A stretch of 64,000 nucleotides of DNA from Spirometra erinaceieuropaei (Eukaryota; Platyhelminthes; Cestoda; Diphyllobothriidea; Diphyllobothriidae): the NCBI GenBank assembly GCA_902702965.1, contig CACRXP010000011.1, positions 2,244,875 through 2,308,874 of the forward strand, in the 5' to 3' direction. Under the pieces are notes generated by a model. It was given only the letters and a program-made list of their open reading frames with translations, was not told the origin of the DNA and did not search any database. Positions within the stretch are counted from its first letter, which is position 1; the number at the start of each line of letters is the position of its first letter. Below are positions 45,926 to 57,460 of the stretch, in pieces. The position numbers and the translations under genes are program-made.

Positions 45926-46691
45926 CCGCCTAAAACTGTCCTGCTTTCCTGTCATTAAACAGACCTGTAATATTTTCCAGTAAAAGACCTGAGCCATGCT
46001 AGTCCTTCAGATTTCCGCTATGACATCAAGTTACGTAACCCACCGTTAGCAGAGTTTTCGGTTTGGACATAAGTGGCGCTGCCTCACGTTCACCTGCGAC
46101 GGAGCTGGGGGGGGGGGCGGAGGGAGACAGGCTCACAGCTGATGTAAATCTGCTGACCCCGGCGGTGTGCACGCCATGGCGCATCCTCCTCAGCGTGTGG
46201 GCAGGGGTGGATCTGTGTAGTGTGCTCCGGTGCGATTATCGCGGCCACATCTGATGATGCACCTGACGCACTGTGTGTCATCAGTGGCCGCCCTCTGCTT
46301 TCGGCACGTCCTCCGGCTGCATTCTCGTGTCCCCTCCCCCTGTTCGGGCTCCTCCCCGGACCATGCCCTCATACCAACGTAGTGTATGGCCGAGATCATC
46401 GCGTTCTGGCTTCCGTTCCCCCCCCCCCTCCGGCCCCTTTTCCCTCTGCATCGATCGCCGGCTGGGCGCCAGAGGACGCCTACAAGGCTATAGTTGCAGT
46501 GCGACGGCCAAGGAACAGGCACGTTATGAATGCTGCGCGACGTGCCTAAGAGGTAATTAGGTGAATCAATGGTGGGACGAATAAACCATGTTCAAAGCCT
46601 CGGGTGGAAAATATGTTAACCCCTGGATCATGTGGTTATGCTTCCCTCGTCTTATACGTCCACTTCATGACCTTCTTCCTCCGTCACCATC
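45926..46691. other. GC-richer stretch, no gene proved
   Basis: 46060-46560 is GC-rich with overlapping frames of up to 110 codons on both strands and a donor-like GAGGTAATTAG at 46551. No domain is recognised. It could be an exon or promoter area, but this is weak. Confidence 0.25.
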
Positions 46692-46935
46692 ATCAATAGT
46701 TCGACCGCTGTTTCCGACTATGTCCACCGTTTGTCCCATTGCAGGGTAGGCGCAGGGACGGCGACTTACGCGTGAATCAATTTATAGTGATAATGGACTG
46801 GTGCTGAATCTACCACACCATTCCTTCATCCATCAGAGCTCGGTGTCAAGACCGAGTTGGGAGGATAGGAAGTGGGGTCGGGTTCGGGTAGCTGGCGCGG
46901 CTTGGGTTTTTGCCCTGGCATGACACTACGCTTGC
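46692..46935 (+). repeat. Family D repeat, truncated
   Basis: AATAGTTCGACCGCTG, GACTATGTCCACCGTTTG, TTATAGTGATAATGGACT, GTGTCAAGACCGAGTTGGG. The 3' part is missing. Confidence 0.65.
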
Positions 46936-47040
46936 CCATATGTGGCATTTGTTATGGATGTGCAGTTCAAATAACGCGTGCTGGTCCCGTGTTGGTTTAG
47001 CACAACTCTGGAGTGACACGCTGTAAAGAGCAGATCATTG

Positions 47041-47202
<162 letters not shown>

Positions 47203-47325
47203 TGACTTGGCCGACTTCCGCCTGGTAATTGGTTGCCCGTTCGTGACTTTTGCCACCCATACGGAGCTTGTTTGAATCGTGAAGTCAATAAATCGGTGTG
47301 CGCCCATTCGTGATTGAGTAAGTAC
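47203..47325 (+). repeat. Family F repeat, right part
   Basis: GACTTGGCCGACTTCCGCCT, GTAATTGGTTGCCCGT, CACCCATACGGAGCTTG, CGGTGTGCGCCCATTCG match 26510-26620. Confidence 0.6.
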
Positions 47326-47489
47326 CCGATCTGCAGCGACAGAGAACGACAAGTAGCCAGGCACTGATGAATTTCGGTTGGATGAAGTGCTTATGACCCA
47401 TCTGGTAGACCCCAGTGATGGACCAACTGCGCCAGGTGCGTCTGTGTGCATGTTTGTGTTTCTGGTCCCAGTTGCTGTTCAGGGTTTTG

Positions 47490-47590
47490 ATTGGCTGAAT
47501 GAAGGCAAAATAAGCCCGATATAGTACTATATCGATCTACTCGCATTCTCTGTCGTCCCTCCTCGCTGTTTATATTAACTGTTAGACGTC
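47490..47590 (+). repeat. Family F repeat, left part
   Basis: GAAGGCAAAATAAGCCCGAT, ATCGATCTACTCGCATTCTC, TGTCGTCCCTCCTCGCTG match 26435-26510. Confidence 0.6.
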
Positions 47591-49059
47591 CTCAGAGAAA
47601 TATCGACTTTGTGTGGCTGGAACCCGAACATTAGGTTGAGACTGTCAGCGTTCATCGCAATTCGATGTGGGACTCTCTTTAGGTTTTTTTCATTTATCGG
47701 CAATTATAAACAATGGAAAACACCGACGGTGCGAAAAGGGTTTGCATGCAGCAACGTCCCACGAGCTTTCGTAAATCGATAATTTGTCCTTCGGAATTTC
47801 TTTGAAAAACGAACGGGGACATTTTCGATACTAATACTACCCGCTATTTCTATAAATGACAGCCTTACAAACTCTAAACAACAGACGACTGGCAGTTTTT
47901 ACCTCAGGTGAGCCCTTATGCAAGATTGAATGTCACATCAGTTAAAAGCGGTTCTCAGTGAAGACGCTAGCGGCCAGTTCTTGTGCTATTGGCAGAAACG
48001 TCTGGAAGGTCTGGTCAGGACAGTTATGCTCCTTCTAACAGAGTTTCCTGATGAGCCAACCAGTGGGGATTGCAGTTGAACAGGTCTCTTAACACACTTG
48101 CTGTACATGAAGACTGGAGGTTTTATTATGCCCATCTCAAGTCGGCTTGAGAAGTGGCCCTTGATAGTGACCCCTTTCTACACTCAGGTGGGCCCAAACC
48201 CCAAACCAGTTGATGCTCATCTAGGCTACGAGCAGCAGATACGGGCCCCCCTTCCCCGCATCGAGTCGTAAAGGCTGGGCGTTCTCAATATCGTTCTCTC
48301 CTGACTCGCGACCAGCCGCCCACGTTTATCTAATCCTCTCCGCCCTCCCCCACCCGCCGTCGTCCATCTTGCCCGACTTATCCAACAGGGGAGGGGGGGA
48401 GGCGGCACACAATGTTTCACCTGAGTTTTTTTCCCTTCTGGCGGCGGGGGGGGGACAGGGTAGGGAGCTCTGAGTGTGCCCTGACCTCGCCAAGGGATGG
48501 ACGGCGGTGGCGGGGACGGAGAAGCTGAAAATGTGCACGCTTCGCTGAGTCCGCAGGCTCCACGTCTTGCGCTAGCGTCTAGCATCCCTTCGATGGCCCC
48601 CACCACCACCACCGTCCCCGCAAATCCGGCAATTACATCCTTCGTTGATCCGGTCGCAGACAAACACACACACGCGGATGGGTGGGCAATGCCCGGCGGC
48701 CGATATCCGACAGACCGCCACGATGTCGGTGGGCGGGGAGAGGGGGGGGGGAGAACTGGTGTGAATTACAGCCCGGGTTTTATGGCCCGGTCTGCTGGGT
48801 CGAAAGACAGGGCCGAGGAGGAGGAGAGAGTCATAATGAGCCTGCGGCAGAGACTTGAAACACTATCCTGCAATAAACTGCCCCAGGGTCTGATAAGTTT
48901 CCATCCTATCAAAGTCACATGGGAGTGACATTAACTGGCCTGTCCTGACTGCAGAAGTGAATACGAGTCGTTCGGTTTTGCCGCATTGGTTCCATTGCAG
49001 TCTCACTAACTGGATTAAGATATGACGGCTTGATGACAGTAGCCAAACTGGCAGTCGTC
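47591..49059. other. No gene proved; GC-rich block at 48.2-48.9 kb
   Basis: 48226-48928 is GC-rich with frames of 143-147 codons on both strands. They are rich in Gly/Pro/Ser and lack a recognisable domain. Poly-G runs are present. Confidence 0.25.
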
Positions 49060-49255
49060 ATTCCAGAAGAGGATGCGATCGCTGGAACAAGAAGTTTACT
49101 GTCCTGACGTTTCGGATTCTCACTCGAACCCATCATCAGAGACAAGCGTGCTGCTGACACAAGGAGTGCAGCATTTAAAGGCAGCAGTTGCCCCGCGGTC
49201 GTATGCAGCTACTGCATTCATAATTGGGGGTCGCACCCTATTCTTTTGAACTGCT
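49060..49255 (-). mobile_element. PLE lineage 1 3' region
   Basis: The complement includes GCATTTAAA-GGC text replacing TATAAATACTGC, then the hammerhead-like core and GTCAGGACAGTAAACTTCTT. No coding part remains. Confidence 0.75.
49095..49150 (-). ncRNA. Hammerhead-ribozyme-like motif (variant loop)
   Basis: Complement of TCATCAG (49133-49139) gives CTGATGA, helix II GGGTTC/GAATCC with a different loop (GAGTGA), GAAAC and GTC (complement of 49106-49108). Helix I TTGTC/GACAG can form with one bulge. Confidence 0.6.
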
Positions 49256-49331
49256 TCCTGGAACCCATCTCTTCGCTTCTGTCGGTTCCAGTTATGCTCC
49301 GGTTCAGCCTGTTTGTGGAGGGCAGCCGTTC

Positions 49332-49617
49332 GGTAATTATGTAGACCCACCTGGTGGAAAAAATACTGTTGGGGTTAGGGGTTAGGATTAGAGGTGAGGG
49401 TTAGTGGTTAAGGTTAGGGGTCAGGGCAACTATTTCTAAATCACTCAAAGTACAACCACGCATTCCCAATAACTTTTCTTTTGCATACAACTACTTGACC
49501 TCGTCGCCTGTGCGTTCTCCGACCCCATCTGTAAAAACCCCTATTACCACCGTTCCAGTATTAGAGGTGGTTGGGGTTTGTTTACTTCAGGTGGGGCTAC
49601 ATAACCACGTCTGACCA
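49332..49617 (-). mobile_element. Family E TIR element (E2) with expanded TTAGGGG-like run
   Basis: The termini AATTATGTAGACCCACC and GGTGGGGCTACATAACCACG are inverted. The interior is the complement of E1 (CATTCCCAATAACTTTTC, CTACTTGACCTCGTCGCCTG). At 49368-49425 TTAGGGG-type units are expanded compared with E1. Confidence 0.8.
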
Positions 49618-50002
49618 ACCGTTCTTCCGAATCAAATCCTTATGAGGAGAATGAGAAAGGGTGCCTTCGCACCAGCATTTTATCTCAAATTAAAGCCTTT
49701 ATTGGCTGCATCAGTAGTCGCTGAATACGACATGGTCAAATAAAGCCCAGGTTGCTTTCTTTTCCGCCGGATTTTGGACAACTGCAGCCAGGCGGTTATA
49801 GGCAAAACGCGCAAGCACCGGGCATCAAGGTAACCTGGGAAGTAGGTCCGTTTGCCGAACAATTTTATGAGGATATGGAGGTGAAACACTTTCAGTCTTT
49901 AAAAATACCGCAACCTGCAGACTGAAAGTAGTATGATGTTTCTTCACCCACCCAGGTGGCGTCAATGAGCTTGGGTTGTCTCCTCATTAACGCTGTAAAA
50001 TG
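49618..50002. other. No gene recognised
   Basis: Nothing supportable. Confidence 0.35.
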
Positions 50003-50570
50003 AACCGAATAATTTCGAACCCGCTCTACTGTAGCACTTAGATTCAGGGTTTACAAACTACAAGCCATGTAGTTTCCTCGTATGGAAAACCATACATTTC
50101 TCTACGGTATTTAGAGGGGACCATATAGGGTTCATAAGATCTAGCAGTGGATTTGGTCCATATTGTTAACTTTACAAGCCACATTGGTAAATGCAGAGAC
50201 ATGACGATTTATGAACGGCCATTTCGCGGTATTTAAAAGTCCAACAAATAGAAACTTTTTTAAAACCACCTTCGAGTATAAAATTAGAAGAAGACGTAAT
50301 TATCTAGCAAATGGGCAAAAGAATGGATATTTTTATGCATGTTTTCCATGAAATATAAGTGGACTTTTAGGGGCCTCAAAATTAATTAGAACAAGTCCTG
50401 CTACTTAAGTAGTCATTTTTACAGCCGAAAGGAAGTCCTTTCGAAAGCCGGCATCCTGAGGTAACCTGAAATATTATAGAATTATGTTGCAGGCTGACTA
50501 GTTTTACAACCCTACTTAATTAATATTTTCGAGACGAAAACGTTTTTCGGAAGTTCAGTTGACATTACTG
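50003..50570 (-). mobile_element. Family B element (B9), left arm missing
   Basis: Begins in the centre (CCGAATAATTTCGAACCCG) and continues through the whole right arm with GCTACTTAAGTAGTCATTTT and AACCCTACTTAATTAATA. The terminal TIR is eroded. Confidence 0.8.
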
Positions 50571-50794
50571 TAGATTATATGCGTTGACAATAGAAACCAG
50601 AACCAAAGCACACTAACCAATGACCTTCAATTTAAGTCGAGGCGGACTTGCAGTACCGATATGCTAAGTAAGTGACCCCATATTGATGTGCCCACTGCAA
50701 ATCTTCGGTGAACTAGTTTTTTACAAATGTTAACACACAGACATGGTAGACATAGTAGCTACTACTGGTCTTGTCTAGGTGTGAGCACTAAAAT

Positions 50795-51355
50795 TAACTC
50801 GCATCGACCCCAAATGTCATTACGCTCACCAGTACTTCAAGGACGTAGCGAAAGCCATCAACAGTCCTCTCACACCAAATACCACCCTCAGGTACCACGA
50901 AAGGAGGCCAAAAGAACCCTCTGCCACGACAGGAAGCACCCGGAGTCGTTTAGGGCGTCTGAGGAAGTTTCGGGCAAGGCGACTACATCGGAGAAACTTG
51001 GAGATTTCCCCTGAGCCGGGTGACTGAACAGGCATTAGCAATGGAGAGATAACGATCGCGTGAGTCGCGAGTTGCTTCAGTCGGGGTCCTTCAGTCTGCA
51101 GTCTGTTAACAAGCTCAATGACCCCCCTCCATACTCACCACTGAGAATTTGCTTTTGTTGAGGTATTAGTCATGCGGGAAGCGGACGGGTGAGCAGTGTT
51201 GACGCTGCCAGTGTTGGTAAGACAAATTGTCGAGTAATTGTCATGCTATAAACCAACATTGGTGATGAAATTCTGGCAATTAACGCCTCGGCTGTTGGCG
51301 ATCAAACCATCATCGCACCAAGAGCAGCAACTTACGATTAATACGGGGAGTCGTT
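50795..51355 (+). pseudogene. PLE lineage 1 fragment, heavily decayed
   Basis: GAGGCCAAAAGAACCCTCTG (50906) aligns with the GIY-YIG lead-in at 13376, GGCGACTACATCGGAGAAAC with the YVGET codons, CGTGAGTCGCGAGTTGCTTC with RELLES, and AGTCTGTTAACAAGCTCAAT with SINKRND. The frames are destroyed. Confidence 0.75.
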
Positions 51356-53175
51356 AAGAGGCGCGTTAATCCTAAACAAAAGGCGAAGTAAATCTTTGTT
51401 TTGGCGACTCCATCTCCTTCTGCTTTAGTAGTTACATTTAGCCAGAAGATTTTTGGTTAAACAGTCCGATAAAAATATTTCTGTTTGTGAATTGGCGTGA
51501 AATTTGGGGGGCTCACTACTTGTTATCGTGACTGGCGAAATAGTTCTGTTTTAGATAATTTTTTTGGATTCGGACACTTTCGAAACACTGCGAAATTTTT
51601 ACATAGCCCCGAGGTCTCCAAATTACCGGTTATGCACGACAACTCGAAGTCATTTGCATAAATCTTCAAAAAACGCTACGCACGAACGTTCTTGTATTTG
51701 GTGAAATTGTGCACAATGTAGTGAACAGCTGACGCGCTTGGTAAGCAACTTCAAGAGACTATTCAACTATGCATGTATCCAAACGCAAATTCTAACATTC
51801 AAGATAGGAGATTGCATTAAAAAGGCCTCTTATATTATCAAAAATATGAGGTATTCGAAAGCAAAAAATTCGCTTTCTTTCGTCATTGACAGAAAAAAGT
51901 GGAAATCCCCCTCAAACTGTTCATTGAAAAAAAGTAACAGATTTCTGGTTGCGACGGACAACTTTCCTCGACATTTGTTCAGCCGGTTGCAGGATACTGC
52001 GCCCAAGCGTGGCGTCCCTGGATGAGGCAGTATCGCACTACTTTAAAGAACGGACAACAGCGACTGACTAAACTAGTTAGTAGGTTAAGGTCCCCCTCCA
52101 AGTACGACTGATCATAAAGACTCAGCAGTTTGGCCGGTGGGGTTAATAGACGCCGCCGCCGGGTGAGACACCTGAGAGAGACTGGAAGCATTGCTGAAAC
52201 CCGCTGAAGCACACTCACCATAGGCCTGATTAGCCCCTAGGTAGGGTTAGGCCCAGCATGTAGTACTGTAGGGCACAGAGATGTCGTGTTGATGGTCCGG
52301 GATTCGGGTACCCTTACGTGATTTCATTCCCAACTAAAGATGCGTGCCACTATAGCGTGATTCGTACCCTGATCAAAAATCAGAATGCGATTTAAAATAT
52401 GTTGTCTATGTTGCAGAAATGTAATCCTAAATAAATGACAACCGTTAAGCAACAACTATTTATTTAATACCGCGTAGGATTGCCATAAAGTGGTCTTCAT
52501 TTGCTTAACAAACCCGTCAGCAGTGTCCATTCAAGCGCCCCTGAGGTAAATAACGGAGAACTCCGCGATTTTTCCTCGCAATCAGAATCTTGCTATCTGA
52601 ACAAGCCTTCTCGATTTGCTGAGTATATGCATCTTCTGCGGGTCAGCGTAATTTTTCTGGTGATTGACGGTTTTACGATCGTACCCTCCCTGGGTAAGTA
52701 ACCGATAAGCTGGAAATTCGTTAGAATGTAATGCTGAATGTGCTGCTACTTCGCGTTCAGTGATAGGAATCAACGTCATTGTATCTCGCTTTTGTTTGTA
52801 GAAGTACCTAGCATCGGTACCCTGACACAATCCAAAGACCCATAGACCATAAACATCCTGAAGGATGTGCTGAAGTAGGAACAGACAATGAAGGTAAAAA
52901 TCACGTTATAGTAACACTAAAAAGCTTGCTTCATATCCGTTGATAGAGTCAGTCTGACAGGAAGATCCTTATATTGACTAACTTTCTAGTTCAAGCCCGT
53001 CTCAAGAAAGACTTTAAGTGTCACCCTAGGCAACCCATCAGTTCGCACACTTGTGTTTCCGCCCTCGAACCCATGAAAACGAGCAGCTGACGCCTCCGGC
53101 ACTTGCTCGAAGTTAGATTCTTCTTGCATGTTGATCATCCTACTTCCATCGTACTCTCACGTACACTCTCCCAGA
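51356..53175. other. No gene recognised
   Basis: AT-rich. A 95-codon frame at 51738-52025 (+), Lys/Ser-rich, has no recognisable domain. Confidence 0.35.
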
Positions 53176-53207
53176 AGGAGGAGGAGGAGGAGGAGGAGGA
53201 GGAGGAG
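53176..53207 (+). repeat. (GGA)n microsatellite
   Basis: About ten AGG units. The Glu run in the plus frame 53103-53384 is a by-product. Confidence 0.9.
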
Positions 53208-54032
53208 GGGAGGATTGACGAGGCAAAGATTGATGGCCTGATAACCGAATTAAGACTGACGGCCGTCAGAAAGGAGACTTTGGACATGGCCCGTGGAAGC
53301 ATTAGCTGGAATCTGATTGGCCTAAATGTCGACAGGCAATGCGCCGAACAGAAACACAAAGAAAAAAACTGCGCGGAGCGTTAATCCAAAAGTGGGGGAT
53401 GATAGGGGACTAATAACGGTCGCGAGTTATAGTGTCAGTAGAATCTGTGTGAATACGGAAGCCAGAAGGCAAACTGCGCATTGAAGACAAATGGGGCGAT
53501 AAATGTGACAAGATTGCAGCAGAATATCACGTGACTTCACGCCACTCCACCAGTGAGCGGATGCCCCCTCAGCATATAGTCAATTTTCAAGCGATGAAAC
53601 GGGTGGCCTAAGAAGTCTTTGCGATTTTTCCAATGCACTTTCTCTCCGTAGTATATTTTATTGTGGAAATTTTTACGTAGTGTTCGAAAGCCGTTTTGGG
53701 CACTGGCATCGTCTTCCTGCAGGGTTTAATATTTTTTTTAATTTGGGAACTTTAGTAGTGAGTCATCAAGTTTGAGAAAAAACGAGCATCCTCCACCCCT
53801 GCATCTTTTCGCCTTCAGCTAAAGTCTCAGAGCTGCTGGTGACAGTTATGCATTGTATGGAGAGGAAGTAATGCAGGGAAGAACAGCATAATTGTTACAT
53901 GTCACATTCAGAGTGAAATGTTCGAAATCAAAGACGTTCTCCGCTCCGGATGACCGACCGGCTTCGATGAGGGTGTAATGCATTTTTAAAGAAGATGGTC
54001 GTCAACCCAGGCGATAACAGACGGAAAAATTA
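53208..54032. other. No gene recognised
   Basis: Nothing supportable. Confidence 0.35.
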
Positions 54033-54297
54033 TGGAGGGAGCGCTCACCGATCGTTCTTAAGAAACTCACTCGTTCCGTTGTGCCTTATGGGCTCTCTCT
54101 GGAGCCCAACCCGCAGCCGCACAGCAGTGCATGATATAGGCAGAATGGCGTTACCGACAAAGACGAGGGAGACTAAAATGACCATTCCTGCCTTATTAGC
54201 CGTCGTCAGCCAGTTATACCCAGCGCCGAAGTGTGGAACACCTGAGGCTCGAACTCGCGACCTCTTAGTTAGATGTCCAACGCCTCTAACCATCGTC
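54033..54297 (-). mobile_element. S1 SINE, nearly full, left arm of head-to-head pair
   Basis: Minus strand: complete 3' half (GAGCGCTCACCGATCGTTCT, CAGCCGCACAGCAGTGC), body and tRNA-like head to GCCTCTAACCAT. Confidence 0.85.
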
Positions 54298-54425
54298 GGT
54301 CCCGCGAGTTCGAACCCCAGGTGTTCCACAGATCAGAATTGGGTATGACTGGCTGACGACGGCTTATAAGTTAGAAATCACCATTCCAGTCTCCCCTGTC
54401 TTTGTCGGTAATAACATACTGCCTG
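54298..54425 (+). mobile_element. S1 SINE head and body, right arm of head-to-head pair
   Basis: Starts just before the B box (GGTCCCGCGAGTTCGAACC) and runs to TCGGTAATAACATACTGCC, the same stop point as other partial copies. Confidence 0.85.
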
Positions 54426-54944
54426 ACGAAAAAATGTCCTGGCACCAACATACCATTCCCACTCCCTCGGAGGTTATGGGAAAGTTCAAGAGCTTGGGAT
54501 GTGAGTGCCACATGTTTTGTTAGTAAACAAAAATCAGCCTTAGTTTGTTCTCACAATCCAAGTAAAAATTTGCACGGGGGACAGCTAGGTTATTTAAAAA
54601 AGACAACGATCACACGTAAATGTGTTTATAGGGAGCCAGGACTGCACGAAATGCGGGTGATTTCCTCCTTCCACACCAACCCTGCTCCGATGGTGATTGT
54701 GCGTGGGCACAGTCGGTCGCAAGTAAGAACAACCCACCAACGCATGTCACCCCTGACCTCCTCACCAGTCCGCGTGCGCTAGTCTAAAACGAACAGGTGG
54801 ACATATATTACGAAGGGTGAGAATGCCCAGATAATTATTGAGAATTAGCCATTCAATCCTGAAACAGTATTCTGAGTACGACTGACTTAACACGTCAGTT
54901 GGCAATCTATCAAGCCGAGATTGGTAAGTGGCTGTCTGAAATGG
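54426..54944. other. No gene recognised
   Basis: A 126-codon frame (54402-54782, +) begins in the SINE and has no domain. Confidence 0.35.
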
Positions 54945-55925
54945 TACAGGAGGTGGGCTAACTCATGAAATATCAACCGAAATTCCAAAATATGTTTTCG
55001 TTTCGAAAAGATTAATTAAATAGTGTCCTAAAACAAATCATCTTGCAGCCTAATTCTATTATAATTCAGTTATCTTGGGATACTGGCTTTCGAAACAACA
55101 TCTTTCCGGACGCATGCATAAACCGCATCCTAAAAATGACCACTTAAGTAGAATGCCTTTTTCTTTTTGATTTTCCGCGCCCTTAAAAATGCAATTATAT
55201 TTCATAGAAAACATGAATAAAAATATTCATTCTTTTGCTCATTCGGTAGCAAATTATATCTTTTTCCAATTTTATACTCGAAGGAAGGGGATAATTCGGT
55301 TTTAAAAAAGTTTCTAATTGTGAAATTTTTAATACCGTAAAAAGACCGTTCATAAAACGTCATGTATCTGCATTCACTAATGTGGCTTGTAAAGTTAACA
55401 ATATGGCTCAAATCCACTGCTGAATTTTATGAACTCCATATGGTTTCCTCTTAATACCGTGGAGAACTGCATGGTTTTCTGTACGCGGAAAATATACGAA
55501 TTGTAGTTTGGAAACTCTGGACGCAAGTGTAACGGCAGATCGGGGTTCAAAATTATTTGGGAATTGGAAAAGTTTTTTAAAATCGAATTATACTCTTCGT
55601 CCAAATATGAACTTGGAAGAAGATGTAATTTGCTACCGAATGAGCAAAAGAAAGAATATTTTTATGAATGTTTTCTATGAAATATAATTTAATTTTCAAG
55701 GGCACCGAAAATCAATGAGAAAAATGTATGCTACTTAAGTAGTCATTTTTTACAGAGTGTGGTTTTTGCATGCCATTCGAAAGCCGGCATCCTAACGTAC
55801 CTGGAATATTATAGAATTATGTTGCAGGCTGACTAGTTTTACAAGTCTACTCAATTAATATTTTCGAAACGAGAACGCATTTTGGAATTTCTTTTAACAT
55901 TTCGTGAGTTAGCCCACCTACTGTA
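54945..55925 (+). mobile_element. Family B palindromic element (B10, full length)
   Basis: TACAGGAGGTGGGCTAACTC at the left; GAGTTAGCCCACCTACTGTA at the right. 981 bp, arms inverted, centre with GGCAGATCGGGGTTCAAAAT on the right. With B7 this defines the family. Confidence 0.9.
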
Positions 55926-55999
55926 AATACGTTGATTTGTCCTGAGGGTGAAGTACGCTGTGTCGGCCTCCATTGTACAAAGATAAAGTGCAATGGAGG

Positions 56000-56475
56000 T
56001 GAGAAATGGTGCCCCTATGACGACGTGGATGAGTCTCGATGAGGAAGCATCTCCTCGATCAATGTAGGGTCCTTATTCTTGAGAGGTCATGTGTTGCGTG
56101 CATTGGGATTGGGAGGGTGTAATCAGTCAGGAAATACTCGAGAAAAGTCAGGCGGTGAACAGAGACCTCTACGCGGTCAAACCGCGTCGTTTAACTGAAG
56201 CCACTCAACAGAAGCTACCCGACCATCAGGACCAACTGATTCGGAATCATGATGACGCCCGAACGTGGATGGTTCAACTCTTCAAAGTGGCCACCCAAGA
56301 GCTCTACTAGGAAGTTCGGCCGCATCCACCTTACAGAGCCGACCTAAATCAGTTGGACCATTGCCTTTTTCAGTCAATTCATCGTTGAATTCGACGACGA
56401 TGAGGACCACGGAAGCTTATTTAAGACAGGAAATTCCAAAATTTTAAACGTTACTGGAAAACAGTGAGAGTGGAT
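56000..56475 (+). pseudogene. mariner transposase, C-terminal half, decayed
   Basis: In order: GEKWCPYDD (of the ..GDEKW.. block), CVHWDWEGVISQEIL, NRDLYAVKPRRL, NHDDARTW (position of the second catalytic Asp, usually DNARPH), and after a stop HPPYRADLNQLDHCLFQSI (usual HPPYSPDLAPSDYHLF, third Asp). Finally, in another frame, FDDDEDHGSLFKTGNSK. At least two stops and a frame change are present. The N-terminal DNA-binding part and TIRs were not found. Confidence 0.85.
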
Positions 56476-57045
56476 ATGGAAAGCAGAAAGAGAGCTTTCG
56501 ACGAATACGTAACACTTGACACCACAACCCAAACTGACAGGACAAAATGCATTTGAATGAAGCCAAAAAGGCCTAGTAGACAACCCAACAGGGTTTTTAA
56601 CAATAACAAAAAATCAATGAATCCGCCATAAAATGTTCCACAAGTCAAGTTGTTTTTTTAGTAGTCTCATTATGGAAAGTTCAATAAGTGAATAAGCAGA
56701 GTATGTCAACTTAGAAAAAATATATAACTTAGAGATTTTCGAGATTGATGTATGAATTTAGGTGCATTCTCGTATGTCCGGGTTTAATGATCCTGCCGAA
56801 AAGTCTGTCAGCTGTTCCAACTCAATGTCTGAATGTTGCGGAGCCTACGCGAACTGAACTTGTCGAACAAACTGTAAACCTGGCGGGCATATGCCGACAT
56901 TGGTGTTTCTCGAATAACACACGTATTTTATAGAACCCATTTACCGGAACTTTTAATAAGCAAATTCAAAGTTGGAGAAGATGTCAAAGACATCAAAGCA
57001 ATTTCATGCAATTATCAAAGGGTATTTGAAAAATGTAGTAGCTGG
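56476..57045. other. No gene recognised
   Basis: AT-rich and unassigned. It may hold the end of the mariner element but I see no TIR. Confidence 0.4.
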
Positions 57046-57460
57046 TTCGCCTCATGGAATGTTAACTCCACTTTGGAATGTGTTTACGATTAGAAAGGAT
57101 TACTTAGGTGGAGTTTTAATACTGATTACTGTGCGGCACACTCCCAAAATACTCCAGTTATGCCAGGGTGTCGGCTTTAGGAGGAGTTTCTTTTCGGTTA
57201 ACTGCAAGATCCCCATTCTGTTTGAAGTGTTCGATTGAGAAGTGTGCAATTTTTCATTAAATTTCGGTGCCAGAGTTAAATACACTTTATAGAAAAACGC
57301 CTGAAAATATTCTTGCATGTATTCATTCTGTGACAAATTAGGTTTTCAAATTCGATGGTCAAAGAAAGGACGTCTTTGAGTTTTAAGAATCCTTTTTTTA
57401 TTTATGAAACTTTTTAAGACCGTGAAATGTCCATTCACAGAGCATCATGCCTGCCTTTTT
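57046..57460 (+). mobile_element. Family B outer copy (B13), left part
   Basis: Left arm from GGAATGTTAACTCCACTTTG, ATTACTTAGGTGGAGTTTTA, GGTGTCGGCTTTAGGAGG into the centre (ACCGTGAAATGTCCATTCAC). Interrupted by B11. Confidence 0.65.

Noticed and set aside
46250..46285. CTGATGATG with a later GTCATCAG
   Set aside because: It is a small palindrome without GAAA and GTC in place, so not a hammerhead.
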